The position numbers were made by a program, and so were the translations under genes. Under the pieces are notes generated by a model. It made no database searches, was not told the DNA's origin, and was given only the letters and a program-made list of their open reading frames with translations. From a bacterium (GTDB lineage Bacteria; Bacillota_A; Clostridia; Lachnospirales; Lachnospiraceae), in assembly GCA_004562915.1 (NCBI GenBank), contig SFQZ01000002.1, forward strand, positions 30,410 to 94,409: a stretch of DNA of 64,000 bases, given 5' to 3'. Of the stretch, positions 1 to 8,775 are shown piece after piece (within the stretch, counting starts at the first letter, position 1; the number at the start of each line of letters is the position of its first letter).

Positions 1-462
1 GTTGTGATGGGACCGCAGGATGATCTTTTCAGTAAACAGGGAGTAGAAACATTTTTAAACAGTGAGTATATAGTAACCAGTGATTTTGACAGGATGGGAT
101 GCCGGCTGGAGGGACCGTTTATCGCACCAAAAGATACTTCGGATATCATTTCAGATGGAATCGCTTTTGGATCCATACAGGTGCCGTCTCATGGAAAACC
201 GATCATTCTTCTGGCAGACCGACAGACAACCGGCGGCTATGCAAAGATCGCCACAGTGGCGTCTGTGGATATGCCCAAACTGGTACAGAGGAAAACAGAT
301 CACAAGGTAAGATTTCAGCCAATTTCCGTTCAGGAAGCACAACGTCTGTATATGGAAGAACTGAAAGAGCTGGATGAGATGAGAAAAATCATACATCAGC
401 CATGTAAGGAAGTATTGGATTGCCGTCTGGTGGCAAAACGTCTGGCAAAGCTGTTTGAATAA
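1..462 (+). CDS. pxpC: 5-oxoprolinase subunit C, C-terminal part (truncated by window edge)
   Basis: This is the C-terminal ~150 residues of a PxpC/KipA (carboxyltransferase-like, urea amidolyase-related) protein; the frame is open from base 1, so the gene begins outside the window (the family is about 330 residues). Recognisable family stretches are the SDFDRMGCRLEGP segment and the LADRQTTGGYAKIATV segment. PxpC works with PxpA and PxpB in ATP-dependent opening of 5-oxoproline to glutamate. It is followed at short distance by accB, accC and pxpA on the same strand, the usual clostridial layout, so pxpB should lie just upstream of the window. An internal GTG/ATG at 4-9 is not a real start. 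Confidence 0.88.
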   Translation, partial: VVMGPQDDLFSKQGVETFLNSEYIVTSDFDRMGCRLEGPFIAPKDTSDIISDGIAFGSIQVPSHGKPIILLADRQTTGGYAKIATVASVDMPKLVQRKTDHKVRFQPISVQEAQRLYMEELKELDEMRKIIHQPCKEVLDCRLVAKRLAKLFE

Positions 463-481
463 TAGAAAAGGAGAGATACGA

Positions 482-934
482 ATGGATTTAGAAAAAATTG
501 AAGGCCTGGTAAAAATAATTGAGAATTCTTCTTTGACAAAATTTACTTACAAAGAAGGCGATATGAAAATCACGATGAGCAAACTGGATCATCCGCCTGT
601 AGTGGTGACCGGATCTGTACCGACGGCAGCACCGGCACCGGCAGCAGCACCTGCAGGAGAGGAATCCAAGTCAGAGGAAGAAGAAGAGGACGAGAAATTA
701 TTTATTGTTTCTCCAATCGTAGGGACTTTTTATTCAGCTCCGGCTCCGGATGCTCCGGCTTTCGTAAAAGTAGGTGATCAGGTGAAAAATGGTCAGACGG
801 TATGTATTCTGGAAGCTATGAAGCTGATGAATGAGATCCAGAGCGAATTTGACTGTGAGATCGAGGCTGTTCTGGTGAGCAATGAACAGAAAGTGGAATA
901 TGGACAGCCACTGTTCCGTGTGAAGAAATTATAG
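482..934 (+). CDS. accB: biotin carboxyl carrier protein
   Basis: BCCP of 150 residues. The N-terminal ~50 residues are the usual helical region, followed by an Ala/Pro-rich and then acidic linker (residues ~45-75) and a C-terminal biotinyl/lipoyl domain with the EAMKLMNE biotinylation motif; the modified Lys is residue 114. It carries biotin for the carboxylase encoded next (accC). The start is ATG 482, preceded by AAAGGAGAG; an in-frame codon at 455 lacks a ribosome site. The gene lies inside the pxp operon rather than beside accA/accD. This is a frequent arrangement in Firmicutes, and the biotin subunits may serve the 5-oxoproline pathway; that role is inferred from context only. Confidence 0.95.
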   Translation: MDLEKIEGLVKIIENSSLTKFTYKEGDMKITMSKLDHPPVVVTGSVPTAAPAPAAAPAGEESKSEEEEEDEKLFIVSPIVGTFYSAPAPDAPAFVKVGDQVKNGQTVCILEAMKLMNEIQSEFDCEIEAVLVSNEQKVEYGQPLFRVKKL

Positions 935-956
935 GAGCTGGAAGGAGGTTGGAGAC

Positions 957-2291
957 TTGTTTAATAAAATTTTAATTGCCAACCGTGGGGAAATTGCAGT
1001 CCGCATTATCCGAGCATGCAGGAACATGGGCATCCGGAGTGTGGCTGTTTATTCAAAGGAAGACGCAAAAAGTCTTCATGTACAGCTGGCGGATCAGAGA
1101 ATCTGTATCGGGGAAGGACCTGCAAAGAACAGTTATCTGAATATGGACAGAATTATCACAGCTGCAATAAACATGGGTGCGGATGCAATTCATCCGGGAT
1201 TTGGATTTTTATCGGAAAACAGTGAATTTGTCCGCAGATGTGAAGAAAACGGGATTACTTTTATCGGACCGAAAGCAGATGTCATTGACAAGATGGGGAA
1301 TAAATCTCATGCAAGAAAAACGATGATGGGAGCGGGCGTGCCGGTGGTGCCGGGAACGAAAGAACCTGTATATGATGCGGAAGTGGGGAAAGCACTTGCG
1401 ACAGAGATCGGTTATCCTGTGATGATCAAAGCATCTTCCGGCGGCGGCGGAAAAGGTATGCGCGTGGCAAAATCAGAGGATGAATTCGAATTTCAGTTTA
1501 ATATGGCCCAGAGAGAATCTGCCAACGCATTTGGTGATGATACGATGTATATTGAGCGTTTCGTGGAAAATCCGCGGCATGTAGAGATTCAGATTATGGC
1601 AGACAGCCACGGCAATGTAGTTGCTCTGGGAGAGAGAGATTGTTCGGTACAGAGAAATCATCAGAAACTGATTGAGGAATCCCCTTCTCCGGCTATTAAT
1701 GACGAAATCCGTGAGGCTATGAATCGTTATGCGGTTTTGGCTGCAAAAACAGTAAATTATACAAATGCCGGAACTATCGAGTTTATCGTGGATCCCAATG
1801 GTAATTTTTATTTTATGGAGATGAACACCAGAATTCAGGTGGAGCACGGTGTTACTGAAATGGTTACCGGAACTGATCTGATTATTGAGCAGATTCGTGT
1901 GGCGATGGGTGAGAAACTTAGCTTTACTCAGGAAGATATAAAGATTAAAGGACATGCCATCGAATGCAGAATCAATGCGGAGATACCGGAAAAGAACTTT
2001 ATGCCAAGTCCCGGTATGGTGCAGAATATGCATCTTCCAGCCGGAAACGGTGTGCGGGTGGATACAGCATTGTACACGGGATATAAGATACCGTCAGAGT
2101 ATGATTCGATGATCGCAAAAGTAATCGTACATGCTCCAGATCGTGCTGCAGCACTTCAGAAAATGCGTTCTGCACTGGATGAGATGCTGATCATGGGAGT
2201 GGATACCAATCTGGATTTCCAGTATCAGATTATGAAAAATCCGATTTTCTGTGCGGGAAAAGCGGATACCGGATTTATAGAAAATATGTAA
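957..2291 (+). CDS. accC: biotin carboxylase
   Basis: Biotin carboxylase of 444 residues, which carboxylates BCCP-biotin using ATP and bicarbonate. An ATP-grasp fold is evident: the N-terminal KILIANRGEIAVRI, the glycine-rich KASSGGGGKGMRVA loop near residue 160, and MEMNTRIQVEHGVTE around residue 288, containing the metal-binding Glu and the catalytic Arg. Length matches the family (about 450). The start is TTG at 957, placed by a strong AAGGAGG site at 942-948; no ATG lies nearby. It sits 22 bp after accB and 12 bp before pxpA, and is cotranscribed with both. Confidence 0.96.
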   Translation: MFNKILIANRGEIAVRIIRACRNMGIRSVAVYSKEDAKSLHVQLADQRICIGEGPAKNSYLNMDRIITAAINMGADAIHPGFGFLSENSEFVRRCEENGITFIGPKADVIDKMGNKSHARKTMMGAGVPVVPGTKEPVYDAEVGKALATEIGYPVMIKASSGGGGKGMRVAKSEDEFEFQFNMAQRESANAFGDDTMYIERFVENPRHVEIQIMADSHGNVVALGERDCSVQRNHQKLIEESPSPAINDEIREAMNRYAVLAAKTVNYTNAGTIEFIVDPNGNFYFMEMNTRIQVEHGVTEMVTGTDLIIEQIRVAMGEKLSFTQEDIKIKGHAIECRINAEIPEKNFMPSPGMVQNMHLPAGNGVRVDTALYTGYKIPSEYDSMIAKVIVHAPDRAAALQKMRSALDEMLIMGVDTNLDFQYQIMKNPIFCAGKADTGFIENM

Positions 2292-2303
2292 GGAGACAAT
2301 ATA

Positions 2304-3071
2304 ATGTTTCGAGTGGATTTAAACAGTGACCTTGGCGAAAGCTTTGGCCGTTATACGTTGGGGATGGATGATAAAATTATCCCGCTGATCACATCGGCAA
2401 ATGTGGCGTGTGGTTATCATGCGTCGGATCCGGTTGTAATGGAAAAGACCATCGCCCTGGCAAAGGAAGCAGGTATCCGGGTGGGAGCTCACCCGGGATT
2501 CCCGGATCTGATGGGATTCGGAAGAAGAAATATGAATGTGTCACCGGCAGAAGCAAAAGCCTATACATTGTATCAACTGGGAGCTTTGGATGGATTTTGC
2601 CGGGCAGCAGGTGTAAAGCTTCAGCATGTGAAGCCTCATGGAGCTTTTTATAATATGGCTGCGAAAGATTACAAGCTGTCAGTGGCTATCTGTGAAGCAA
2701 TCAAAAACTTTGATAAAGATCTGATCGTGCTTGCTTTGTCCGGCGGTGAACTGGCAAAAGCTGCAAAAGATATGGGACTTCGCACAGCACTGGAAGTGTT
2801 TGCGGACAGAGGATACGAGGAAGACGGTACACTGGTGGACAGACGAAAAGAAGGTGCCATGATCACGGATGAACAGGAAGCCATCGACCGTGTTATCCGT
2901 ATGGTAAAAGAGAAAAAAGTTACGGCTGTGACTGGTCGTGACATATCGATTCAGGCAGATTCTGTGTGTGTACATGGAGATGGAGTAAAAGCTTTGGCCT
3001 TTGTAGAAAAAATCAGAGCAGCACTTCAGAAAGAAGAGATACAGATCTGTTCTTTGGACGAGATTGTGTAA
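2304..3071 (+). CDS. pxpA: 5-oxoprolinase subunit A (LamB/YcsF family)
   Basis: 255-residue LamB/YcsF protein. Family hallmarks are RVDLNSDLGESFGRY at the N-terminus, NVACGYHASDP (~residue 33), GAHPGFPDLMGFGRR (~62) and HVKPHGAFYN (~110), which supply metal and substrate ligands of the TIM-barrel. PxpA forms the 5-oxoprolinase with PxpB and PxpC, detoxifying or recycling 5-oxoproline. A GGAG site sits at 2292-2295. It is the last gene of the operon and runs directly into an intrinsic terminator that overlaps its stop codon. Confidence 0.94.
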   Translation: MFRVDLNSDLGESFGRYTLGMDDKIIPLITSANVACGYHASDPVVMEKTIALAKEAGIRVGAHPGFPDLMGFGRRNMNVSPAEAKAYTLYQLGALDGFCRAAGVKLQHVKPHGAFYNMAAKDYKLSVAICEAIKNFDKDLIVLALSGGELAKAAKDMGLRTALEVFADRGYEEDGTLVDRRKEGAMITDEQEAIDRVIRMVKEKKVTAVTGRDISIQADSVCVHGDGVKALAFVEKIRAALQKEEIQICSLDEIV

Positions 3072-3096
3072 AAAAGGACAGACCCCTGTCCTTTTT
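3071..3096 (+). terminator. intrinsic terminator of the pxp operon (short member of the GGACAG palindrome family)
   Basis: The hairpin has arms AAAAGGACAG (3072-3081) and CTGTCCTTTT (3086-3095), a 4-nt loop and a terminal T-run, directly at the pxpA stop. The GGACAG/CTGTCC core is the same motif as the longer palindromes at 6065, 40627, 41236 and 42206. Confidence 0.85.
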
Positions 3097-3112
3097 GTGG
3101 AGGGTGGGCTAA

Positions 3113-3750
3113 TTACCCGCCCATCCGATTTTTCAGTAGCTGGAAATAATTTTTTTCAGTAATAAGAATCCCTTCTATTTGCATTTTACTCAACTCATTG
3201 GAAAGAGCACTTCTATCTACGCTGAGATAATCAGCAAGTTGCTGGCGATTATAAGGAATATAGAATTCATATTTCCCCTGCCGGAGTGCTTCAAAAGATA
3301 AATAAGAAAGAAGTCTTCCGCGGATCGTTTCAGATTTTTCTGGGCGGAAATAGTCAGAAGATTTTGAATCAGTTTGCTGTGGTGGGAACAGGTGTTGGGG
3401 CATACTTTCATCAATCGGGATATATTGATAAAAAGAATTTCGGAATCCTGTCTTGCAAGTACATTTACCATCAGGGGTTCTCCGGGCAGACTTGCGTAAG
3501 TTTCTCCGAAAAACTGACCGGGCCCTATACTGTCCAAAAGACTTTTATTTCCCCAGATATCATCATTTTCTATCAATACATTTCCGGAAAGAACCAGTCC
3601 CATGGATTGTGTCGTATCACCTGCCCGATAAATATATTGCCCTTTTTTATAGTTCTTCTGCTCAGAACCAAGACATGAGAGCATCTCTTTCATCTCATCT
3701 GGATGAATCCCCCGAAATAAAATGGTTTTTGATAAAAAAGAATAATTCAT
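3113..3750 (-). pseudogene. Crp/Fnr-family regulator (HcpR-like), internally deleted and frameshifted
   Basis: A Crp/Fnr regulator read in two frames. The first frame (start ATG at 3750, AAAGGAGAC ribosome site) gives the cyclic-nucleotide-type beta-barrel: NYSFLSKTILFRG, KKGQYIYRAGD, GLVLSGNVLIEND, GQFFGETYA, up to SAQKNLK near 3330. The HTH half (TIRGRLLSYLSFEALRQG, then YNRQQLADYLSVDRSALS) continues in another frame to 3113. In relatives about a dozen residues lie between the NLK and TIR segments; here they are missing and the frame is lost, so a small out-of-frame deletion is the likely lesion. Position divergent from ferredoxin-hcp suggests the original role was NO/nitrosative-stress control of hcp. 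An assembly error is possible but does not easily explain missing residues. Confidence 0.8.
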
Positions 3751-3764
3751 TTTGTCTCCTTTTT

Positions 3765-3780
3765 TGTTGTAATAACAACA
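3765..3780. promoter_or_regulatory. candidate Crp/Fnr-type operator
   Basis: Perfect 6+6 dyad TGTTGT-AATA-ACAACA between the regulator pseudogene and the ferredoxin-hcp genes. Its size and symmetry suit a Crp/Fnr dimer. The centre (3772.5) lies about 41-42 bp before the start point expected from the downstream -10, the class II activator position. Confidence 0.6.
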
Positions 3781-3801
3781 TACATGTTGGGATGATTTTA
3801 T

Positions 3802-3807
3802 TATACT
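3802..3807 (+). promoter_or_regulatory. -10 element of the ferredoxin-hcp promoter
   Basis: TATACT with no good -35 at the right distance, as expected for an activator-dependent promoter; the dyad at 3765-3780 occupies the -35 neighbourhood. Confidence 0.5.
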
Positions 3808-3845
3808 GTCCATGTAAAGTCAAGGGTAAGCAAGAGGAGGTATTA

Positions 3846-4448
3846 ATGATAAGAAAAATTATTCAGATAGATGAAAGTAAATGTAATGGCTGTGGGCTGT
3901 GTGCGAAAGCCTGTCATGAAGGTGCTATCGGTATTGAAAGCGGAAAAGCGAAACTTCTCAGGGACGATTACTGTGACGGTCTTGGAGATTGTTTGCCCCA
4001 GTGTCCTACAGGAGCCATTACCTTTGTGGAACGGGAGGCTGCGGCATATGATGAAAAAGCGGTAATGGAAAATAAAAGCAGAATATCCCAGCTTCGGCAG
4101 TGGCCAGTGCAGATTAAGCTTGTTCCTGTAAATGCACCGTATTTTGACGGAGCGGATCTTTTGATTGCAGCAGACTGTACTGCGTATGCTTACAGTAGTT
4201 TTCATCAGGATTTTATCCGGGGAAAGGTAACATTGATTGGATGTCCCAAATTGGATAGTGTGGATTACAGTAAAAAACTGACGGAAATTATTTCAGAGAA
4301 CAATATAAAAAGCCTTACGATTGTCCGTATGGAAGTGCCCTGTTGCGGAGGAATTCGGAATGCGGCGATAACTGCATTGAAAAGCAGCGGAAAAATGATT
4401 CCGTGGCAGGTAATAACTATTTCAACCGATGGAAAAATATTAGATTGA
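3846..4448 (+). CDS. 4Fe-4S ferredoxin-type protein linked to Hcp
   Basis: 200-residue protein with an N-terminal double-cluster ferredoxin module: C-x2-C-x2-C-x3-C at residues 13-23 (CNGCGLCAKAC) and a second set with C-x5-C-x3-CP (CDGLGDCLPQCP). The C-terminal ~120 residues carry a conserved VPCCGG motif seen in ferredoxin-like partners of hybrid-cluster proteins. It probably donates electrons to Hcp, whose gene starts 14 bp downstream. Start ATG 3846 is chosen because AGAGGAGG lies at 3833-3840; the frame is open much further upstream, but that part overlaps the divergent regulator and is not coding. Confidence 0.88.
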   Translation: MIRKIIQIDESKCNGCGLCAKACHEGAIGIESGKAKLLRDDYCDGLGDCLPQCPTGAITFVEREAAAYDEKAVMENKSRISQLRQWPVQIKLVPVNAPYFDGADLLIAADCTAYAYSSFHQDFIRGKVTLIGCPKLDSVDYSKKLTEIISENNIKSLTIVRMEVPCCGGIRNAAITALKSSGKMIPWQVITISTDGKILD

Positions 4449-4462
4449 TGGAGGAATATAAG

Positions 4463-6055
4463 ATGGAAAAGAAGATGTTTTGTTTTCAGTGTGAGCAGAC
4501 TGCAGGATGTACGGGATGTATGGGAAAAGCAGGAGTCTGTGGAAAATCAGCGGCAACAGCAAAGCTTCAGGATGAACTGACTGGTGCTTTAATCGGGTTG
4601 GCACGGGCATGTGCGAATAGTGGAAAATCGGAGAAGACAGACCAGATGATTCTGGAAGGTTTGTTTGCAACATTGACCAACGTAAATTTTGATGATGAAA
4701 TGCTTCAGAAAATGATCGATAATGTAAATGAAGAGAAAGCGAATATTATGCCGGGATGTGCAGCATGTGCATCAAAGTGCGGAAATACTGATAATTATGA
4801 TGTGTCCCGTATCTGGGAGGCAGACGAGGATATTCGATCCCTGAAATCCTTGATTTTATTCGGAATCCGTGGAATGGCAGCATATGCTTATCATGCTGCA
4901 GTGCTTGGATATAAGAGTGAAGAGGTTCAGGAATTTTTCTACAAAGCTCTCAGTGTGTTAGCAGAAGATTTCGGTATGGAAGAATTGCTCGCAGTTGCCA
5001 TGGAGGCAGGTAAGGTAAATCTGACTTGTATGGAAATGTTGGACAAGGCAAATACGGAAACATTTGGTACACCGGTACCGACAGAAGTTTCATTAAAGGT
5101 AGAAAAAGGTCCGTTTATTGTGATCACAGGACATGACCTGTATGATCTGAAAGAACTTCTGGAACAGACGGAAGGAAAAGGAATCAATGTGTATACTCAT
5201 GGGGAAATGCTTCCTGCCCATGCGTATCCGGAGCTGAAAAAGTACTCTCATCTGAAAGGAAATTTTGGTACTGCATGGCAGAATCAGCAGAAAGAATTTG
5301 CTGATATTCCGGCACCAATTCTATTTACGACAAATTGTCTGATGCCGGTGAAAAAAAGCTATGAAGATAGAGTATTCACCACAGAGGTGGTTTCTTATCC
5401 GGGAATGGTGCATATCGGGGAAGAGAAAGATTTTACTCCGGTTATCAATAAAGCACTGGAGCTGGGCGGCTATGCTCAGGATATGGAATTTACCGGAATC
5501 AACGGTGGAAAGAAAGTGATGACAGGATTTGGTCATGGTACCGTTCTGGGAGTGGCAGATCAGGTGATTGATGCAGTAAAATCCGGTGCTATACGCCACT
5601 TCTTCCTGGTGGGAGGCTGCGATGGTATGCGTCCGGGAAGAAATTACTATACTGATTTTGTGAAAGCTACACCGGCAGATACCGTGATTCTTACACTGGC
5701 ATGTGGAAAGTATCGGTTCAATGATCTGGATCTTGGCATGATCGGCGGACTTCCCCGGCTGATGGATATGGGGCAGTGCAATGATGCATACGGTGCAATC
5801 AAAGTGGCCGTGGCTTTGGCGGAAGCCTTTGGATGCGGAGTCAATGAGCTTCCGTTATCTATGGTGCTTTCCTGGTATGAACAGAAGGCAGTTTGTATCC
5901 TTCTGACACTATTGCATCTGGGAATTAAGAATATTAAACTTGGTCCGACTCTTCCGGCGTTCGTTTCACCGAATGTGCTGAAATATCTGGTGGAGAACTT
6001 TCATATTGCTCCGATTACGACACCGGAAGAAGAACTGAAAGAAATGCTGAAATAA
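4463..6055 (+). CDS. hcp: hybrid cluster protein (hydroxylamine / NO reductase)
   Basis: 530-residue Hcp (prismane protein), cytoplasmic, reducing NO or hydroxylamine under anaerobic nitrosative stress. The N-terminal cluster motif is C-x2-C-x8-C-x6-C (Cys 7, 10, 19, 26), close to the class I form of strict anaerobes. Hybrid-cluster ligand motifs are present in order: ITGHDLYD (His), YTHGEMLPAHAY (Glu), FTTNCLMP (Cys), LVGGCDG (Cys), LACGKYRF (Cys), MGQCNDAYGAI (Cys) and WYEQKAV (Glu). Start ATG 4463 follows GGAGGAA at 4450-4456. It forms an operon with the ferredoxin gene; the regulator next door is broken, so control may now be lost or supplied elsewhere. Confidence 0.96.
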   Translation: MEKKMFCFQCEQTAGCTGCMGKAGVCGKSAATAKLQDELTGALIGLARACANSGKSEKTDQMILEGLFATLTNVNFDDEMLQKMIDNVNEEKANIMPGCAACASKCGNTDNYDVSRIWEADEDIRSLKSLILFGIRGMAAYAYHAAVLGYKSEEVQEFFYKALSVLAEDFGMEELLAVAMEAGKVNLTCMEMLDKANTETFGTPVPTEVSLKVEKGPFIVITGHDLYDLKELLEQTEGKGINVYTHGEMLPAHAYPELKKYSHLKGNFGTAWQNQQKEFADIPAPILFTTNCLMPVKKSYEDRVFTTEVVSYPGMVHIGEEKDFTPVINKALELGGYAQDMEFTGINGGKKVMTGFGHGTVLGVADQVIDAVKSGAIRHFFLVGGCDGMRPGRNYYTDFVKATPADTVILTLACGKYRFNDLDLGMIGGLPRLMDMGQCNDAYGAIKVAVALAEAFGCGVNELPLSMVLSWYEQKAVCILLTLLHLGIKNIKLGPTLPAFVSPNVLKYLVENFHIAPITTPEEELKEMLK

Positions 6056-6064
6056 AGCAGGGAC

Positions 6065-6089
6065 AGGACAGGGGACAGACCCCTGTCCT
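6065..6089. repeat. GGACAG palindrome between convergent hcp and thiE
   Basis: Arms AGGACAGGGG (6065-6074) and CCCCTGTCCT (6080-6089) around loop ACAGA. Its right end covers the thiE stop codon and it follows the hcp stop by 9 bp, so it probably acts as a bidirectional transcript end. Same family as 40627, 41236 and 42206. Confidence 0.85.
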
Positions 6090-6675
6090 ATAACCGCATC
6101 ATTCCCGACATGATACAGCTGCCGGCGGCGCCGCATTCGATGACTTCTTTCATCTGGTTTTCATCCAGATGGATACCGCCGATTGCAAAGACAGGGACAG
6201 ATACCTGGAGGCAGACTTCCCGGAGAAATCCGGTGCCTCTGGGTGGAAGTCCCTTTTTGCAGTCGGTTACATAGATATGTCCGGCAGTAAGATAGGAAGC
6301 TCCCAGTTTTTCTGCTTCAACGGCCTCCTCTACGGAATGAACAGAGGTTCCGATCAGGGAAAAGTCTCCGAGACAGGAAGCCTCCGTTCTTAAAAGATGT
6401 AAAGGAAGATGAATGCGGGAACATCCCAGTCTGCGGGCTACATCCATGTAAGTATGAAGAATACAGGGTACATCATAGTTATGGCAGATTTCCACCACAC
6501 TTTTTGTCAGAAGTTCATATTCTTTTTCTGGCAGATCTTTTTCCCGAAGAATCAGTGCCCTGGGATGATGGCTACAGACACGTTCCAGCTGCTCTGTGAA
6601 GGGACGGTCACAGAGGTGCCGGTTTGTGACAGCTATCACAGTTTCAAATAAACTATCGTTTATCATATGCATCAT
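6088..6675 (-). CDS. thiE: thiamine phosphate synthase (ThiE/TenI family)
   Basis: 195-residue TIM-barrel protein of the ThiE/TenI family, last gene of the thi operon. Recognised segments are ALILREKDL (~40), IHLPLHLL (~89), GTSVHSVEEA (~108), the YLTAGHIYVTDCKKGLPPRG phosphate region (~127) and FAIGGIH (~162). ThiE couples HMP-PP and thiazole phosphate; in short clostridial homologues TenI-like activity is also possible. The ATG at 6675 overlaps the thiH stop by 4 bp (ATGA), indicating translational coupling. A second ATG directly follows the first, so the exact start is uncertain by one codon. The stop codon is inside the palindrome at 6065-6089. Confidence 0.85.
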   Translation of the reverse strand: MMHMINDSLFETVIAVTNRHLCDRPFTEQLERVCSHHPRALILREKDLPEKEYELLTKSVVEICHNYDVPCILHTYMDVARRLGCSRIHLPLHLLRTEASCLGDFSLIGTSVHSVEEAVEAEKLGASYLTAGHIYVTDCKKGLPPRGTGFLREVCLQVSVPVFAIGGIHLDENQMKEVIECGAAGSCIMSGMMRL

Positions 6676-7907
6676 ACGTACAGGTAATCATGCATTACTG
6701 GCTGAAGATCATGCTGCAGCAGTGCCTGATATACCTCATCTACAGACCGCCCGTCAGAAATCTCGAACTGTCCGTCCCCTTTGTCTTCGAGATCCTCTAC
6801 GTGTTCCCCGATTCCGGTGCTGACACCGGCAGAAATCTTGGTGGCGGCGATATTTACCAGATTATCTCTTACCCGTGCACATTCTCTTGTGGATACGGTG
6901 ATACTTGCAAATGGCATAAACAGCCGATAAGCACACAAAACCTGCAGAAGCTGCGGTTCATGGACATCCATAGGATTGATTCGATCATTATTGATAATCG
7001 GGCGCAGTCTTGGTATGGAAAATGCGATTTCTGCATGGGGATATTTCCGCTGCAGAAGGTATGCGTGATATCCGGTAGCAAAGGCATCTTTGCGAAAATC
7101 ATCCAGCCCCAGAAGCGCAGCAAAGCCCACGCCCCGCATGCCGCCTTTCAGAGCTCGTTCCTGGGCATTCAGGCGGTAAGGGAAAATTCGTTTGTGACCT
7201 GCAAGATGAAGTGTCTCGTATTTATCAGAATTGTAGGTCTCCTGGAAAACGGTTACATAGTCTGCTCCGCATTCGTGCAAGTATGCATATTCATCGGAAT
7301 TCATAGGGTAAACTTCCAGCCCGATGACACGGAAATATTTTCTTGCGATTTTACATGCTTCTCCGATATATTCTACATTTGATTTGGCACGGCTTTCGCC
7401 GGTCAGGATCAGGATTTCCTGAAGTCCTGATTTGGAAATGGCAGCCATTTCTTTTTCAATTTCATTCGGTTTTAGCTTGGCACGGTTAATTTTGTTGTGA
7501 CAGTTAAATCCACAGTAAATACAATAATTTTCACAGTAGTTTGCTATATAAAGCGGAGTAAACATATAGACACTGTTGCCGAAATGCTTTCTTGTTTCCA
7601 TCCGCGCAGCTTGTGCGATTTCCTCCAGAAGAGGAAGGGCAGCCGGTGAAAGAAGTGCTTTAAAATCTTCCGGTGTCCGACTGTCATGCGCCAGAGCACG
7701 ACGAACATCCGCTTCCGTATATTGAGCGTAGTCATAAGCATTCATAGCAGTGATTACCTGATCCATGACATCTGATTTCAGAACTTCCATGCCGGGAAGA
7801 TAAGTCATGTGATCGATTCGATTTTTCTTCTGATCCTCAAGAATTTCTTCATTTAGAATACTTTCATTCAGATGGGTATCCTGATTCGTCTCTGTATTTC
7901 CATTCAT
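6672..7907 (-). CDS. thiH: 2-iminoacetate synthase (thiazole synthesis, radical SAM)
   Basis: Radical SAM protein of 411 residues. The CENYCIYC cluster motif follows FTPLYIANY, the usual context of ThiH, and the radical SAM core extends to ITVSTRECARVRDNL. It cleaves tyrosine to dehydroglycine for the ThiG thiazole reaction; use of ThiH rather than the oxygen-dependent ThiO fits an anaerobe. Start is ATG at 7907, 9 nt after GGAGG; an upstream in-frame TTG at 7913 sits only 3 nt from that site and is unlikely. It lies between thiG and thiE in the operon. Confidence 0.94.
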   Translation of the reverse strand: MNGNTETNQDTHLNESILNEEILEDQKKNRIDHMTYLPGMEVLKSDVMDQVITAMNAYDYAQYTEADVRRALAHDSRTPEDFKALLSPAALPLLEEIAQAARMETRKHFGNSVYMFTPLYIANYCENYCIYCGFNCHNKINRAKLKPNEIEKEMAAISKSGLQEILILTGESRAKSNVEYIGEACKIARKYFRVIGLEVYPMNSDEYAYLHECGADYVTVFQETYNSDKYETLHLAGHKRIFPYRLNAQERALKGGMRGVGFAALLGLDDFRKDAFATGYHAYLLQRKYPHAEIAFSIPRLRPIINNDRINPMDVHEPQLLQVLCAYRLFMPFASITVSTRECARVRDNLVNIAATKISAGVSTGIGEHVEDLEDKGDGQFEISDGRSVDEVYQALLQHDLQPVMHDYLYV

Positions 7908-7930
7908 TTTCAAGTGCCTCCCTATGTAAA

Positions 7931-8707
7931 TTAGTCCTGTAAAAATCCGGTCAGCGGTGAAGAGGCACTGGCACCTTTATCCAGAGTCCTTCCAAGACCG
8001 GATAGATAAGCGCTTCTTCCTGCTTCAATTGCTTTCTTAAAAGCTTCTGCCATGGCAGGCACATCTCCGGCTGTGGCAATGGCGGTGTTTGCCATCACTG
8101 CGCTGGCGCCCATTTCCATAGCTTCACATGCCTGAGAAGGGCGTCCGATACCGGCATCCACAATGATAGGAAGATCAATCTCGTCAATGAGAATCTGGAT
8201 AAATTCTTTTGTGCACAGTCCCTTGTTGGAACCGATTGGAGAACCCAAAGGCATAATACAAGCAGCTCCGGCATTTACCAGGTCACGGGCTGCATTCAGA
8301 TCCGGATACATGTAAGGCATAACTACAAAACCTTCTTTTGCAAGAATTTCTGTTGCCTTGATAGTCTCATAATTATCGGGAAGCAAATACTTGGAGTCGT
8401 GAATGACTTCAATTTTTACAAAATCACCACAGCCCACTTCACGGGAGAGACGGGCAATCCGAACGGCTTCCTCAGCATTTCTTGCGCCGGAAGTGTTGGG
8501 GAGAAGGGTGATATTGTCGGGAATATAGTCGAGAATATTGGCAAGTCCGCCTTCATTTGCCCGACGCAGTGCCAGAGTAATAATCTGGGTTCCGGCTTTT
8601 TCGATGCAGGCCTTTACAAGATCAAGAGAAAATTTTCCGGATCCCAGGATAAAACGGGAGGTAAATTCATGTCCTCCGAGAATCAGTTTGTCGTCATTGT
8701 TGTTCAT
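7931..8707 (-). CDS. thiG: thiazole synthase
   Basis: 258-residue ThiG with all family signatures: KLILGGHEFTSRFILGSGKF at the N-terminus, ALRRANEGG (~47), LLPNTSGARNAEEAVRIARL (~68), VKIEVIHDSKYLLPD (~96), MPLGSPIGSNKGL (~153) and VDAGIGRPSQACEAMEMG (~180). It joins ThiS thiocarboxylate, dehydroglycine and DXP into the thiazole ring. Ribosome site AAGAAGGAA precedes ATG 8707. It is 68 bp downstream of thiF and 23 bp before thiH. Confidence 0.97.
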   Translation of the reverse strand: MNNNDDKLILGGHEFTSRFILGSGKFSLDLVKACIEKAGTQIITLALRRANEGGLANILDYIPDNITLLPNTSGARNAEEAVRIARLSREVGCGDFVKIEVIHDSKYLLPDNYETIKATEILAKEGFVVMPYMYPDLNAARDLVNAGAACIMPLGSPIGSNKGLCTKEFIQILIDEIDLPIIVDAGIGRPSQACEAMEMGASAVMANTAIATAGDVPAMAEAFKKAIEAGRSAYLSGLGRTLDKGASASSPLTGFLQD

Positions 8708-8775
8708 ATCAAATTCCTTCTTTCTTTAGTTTTGCATATTGGCAATTACAATTTATTTCAGTGACATTGTGTGAA

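Noticed and set aside
1473..2033. 186-codon open frame antisense to accC
   Set aside because: A shadow of a highly conserved gene with no start signals.
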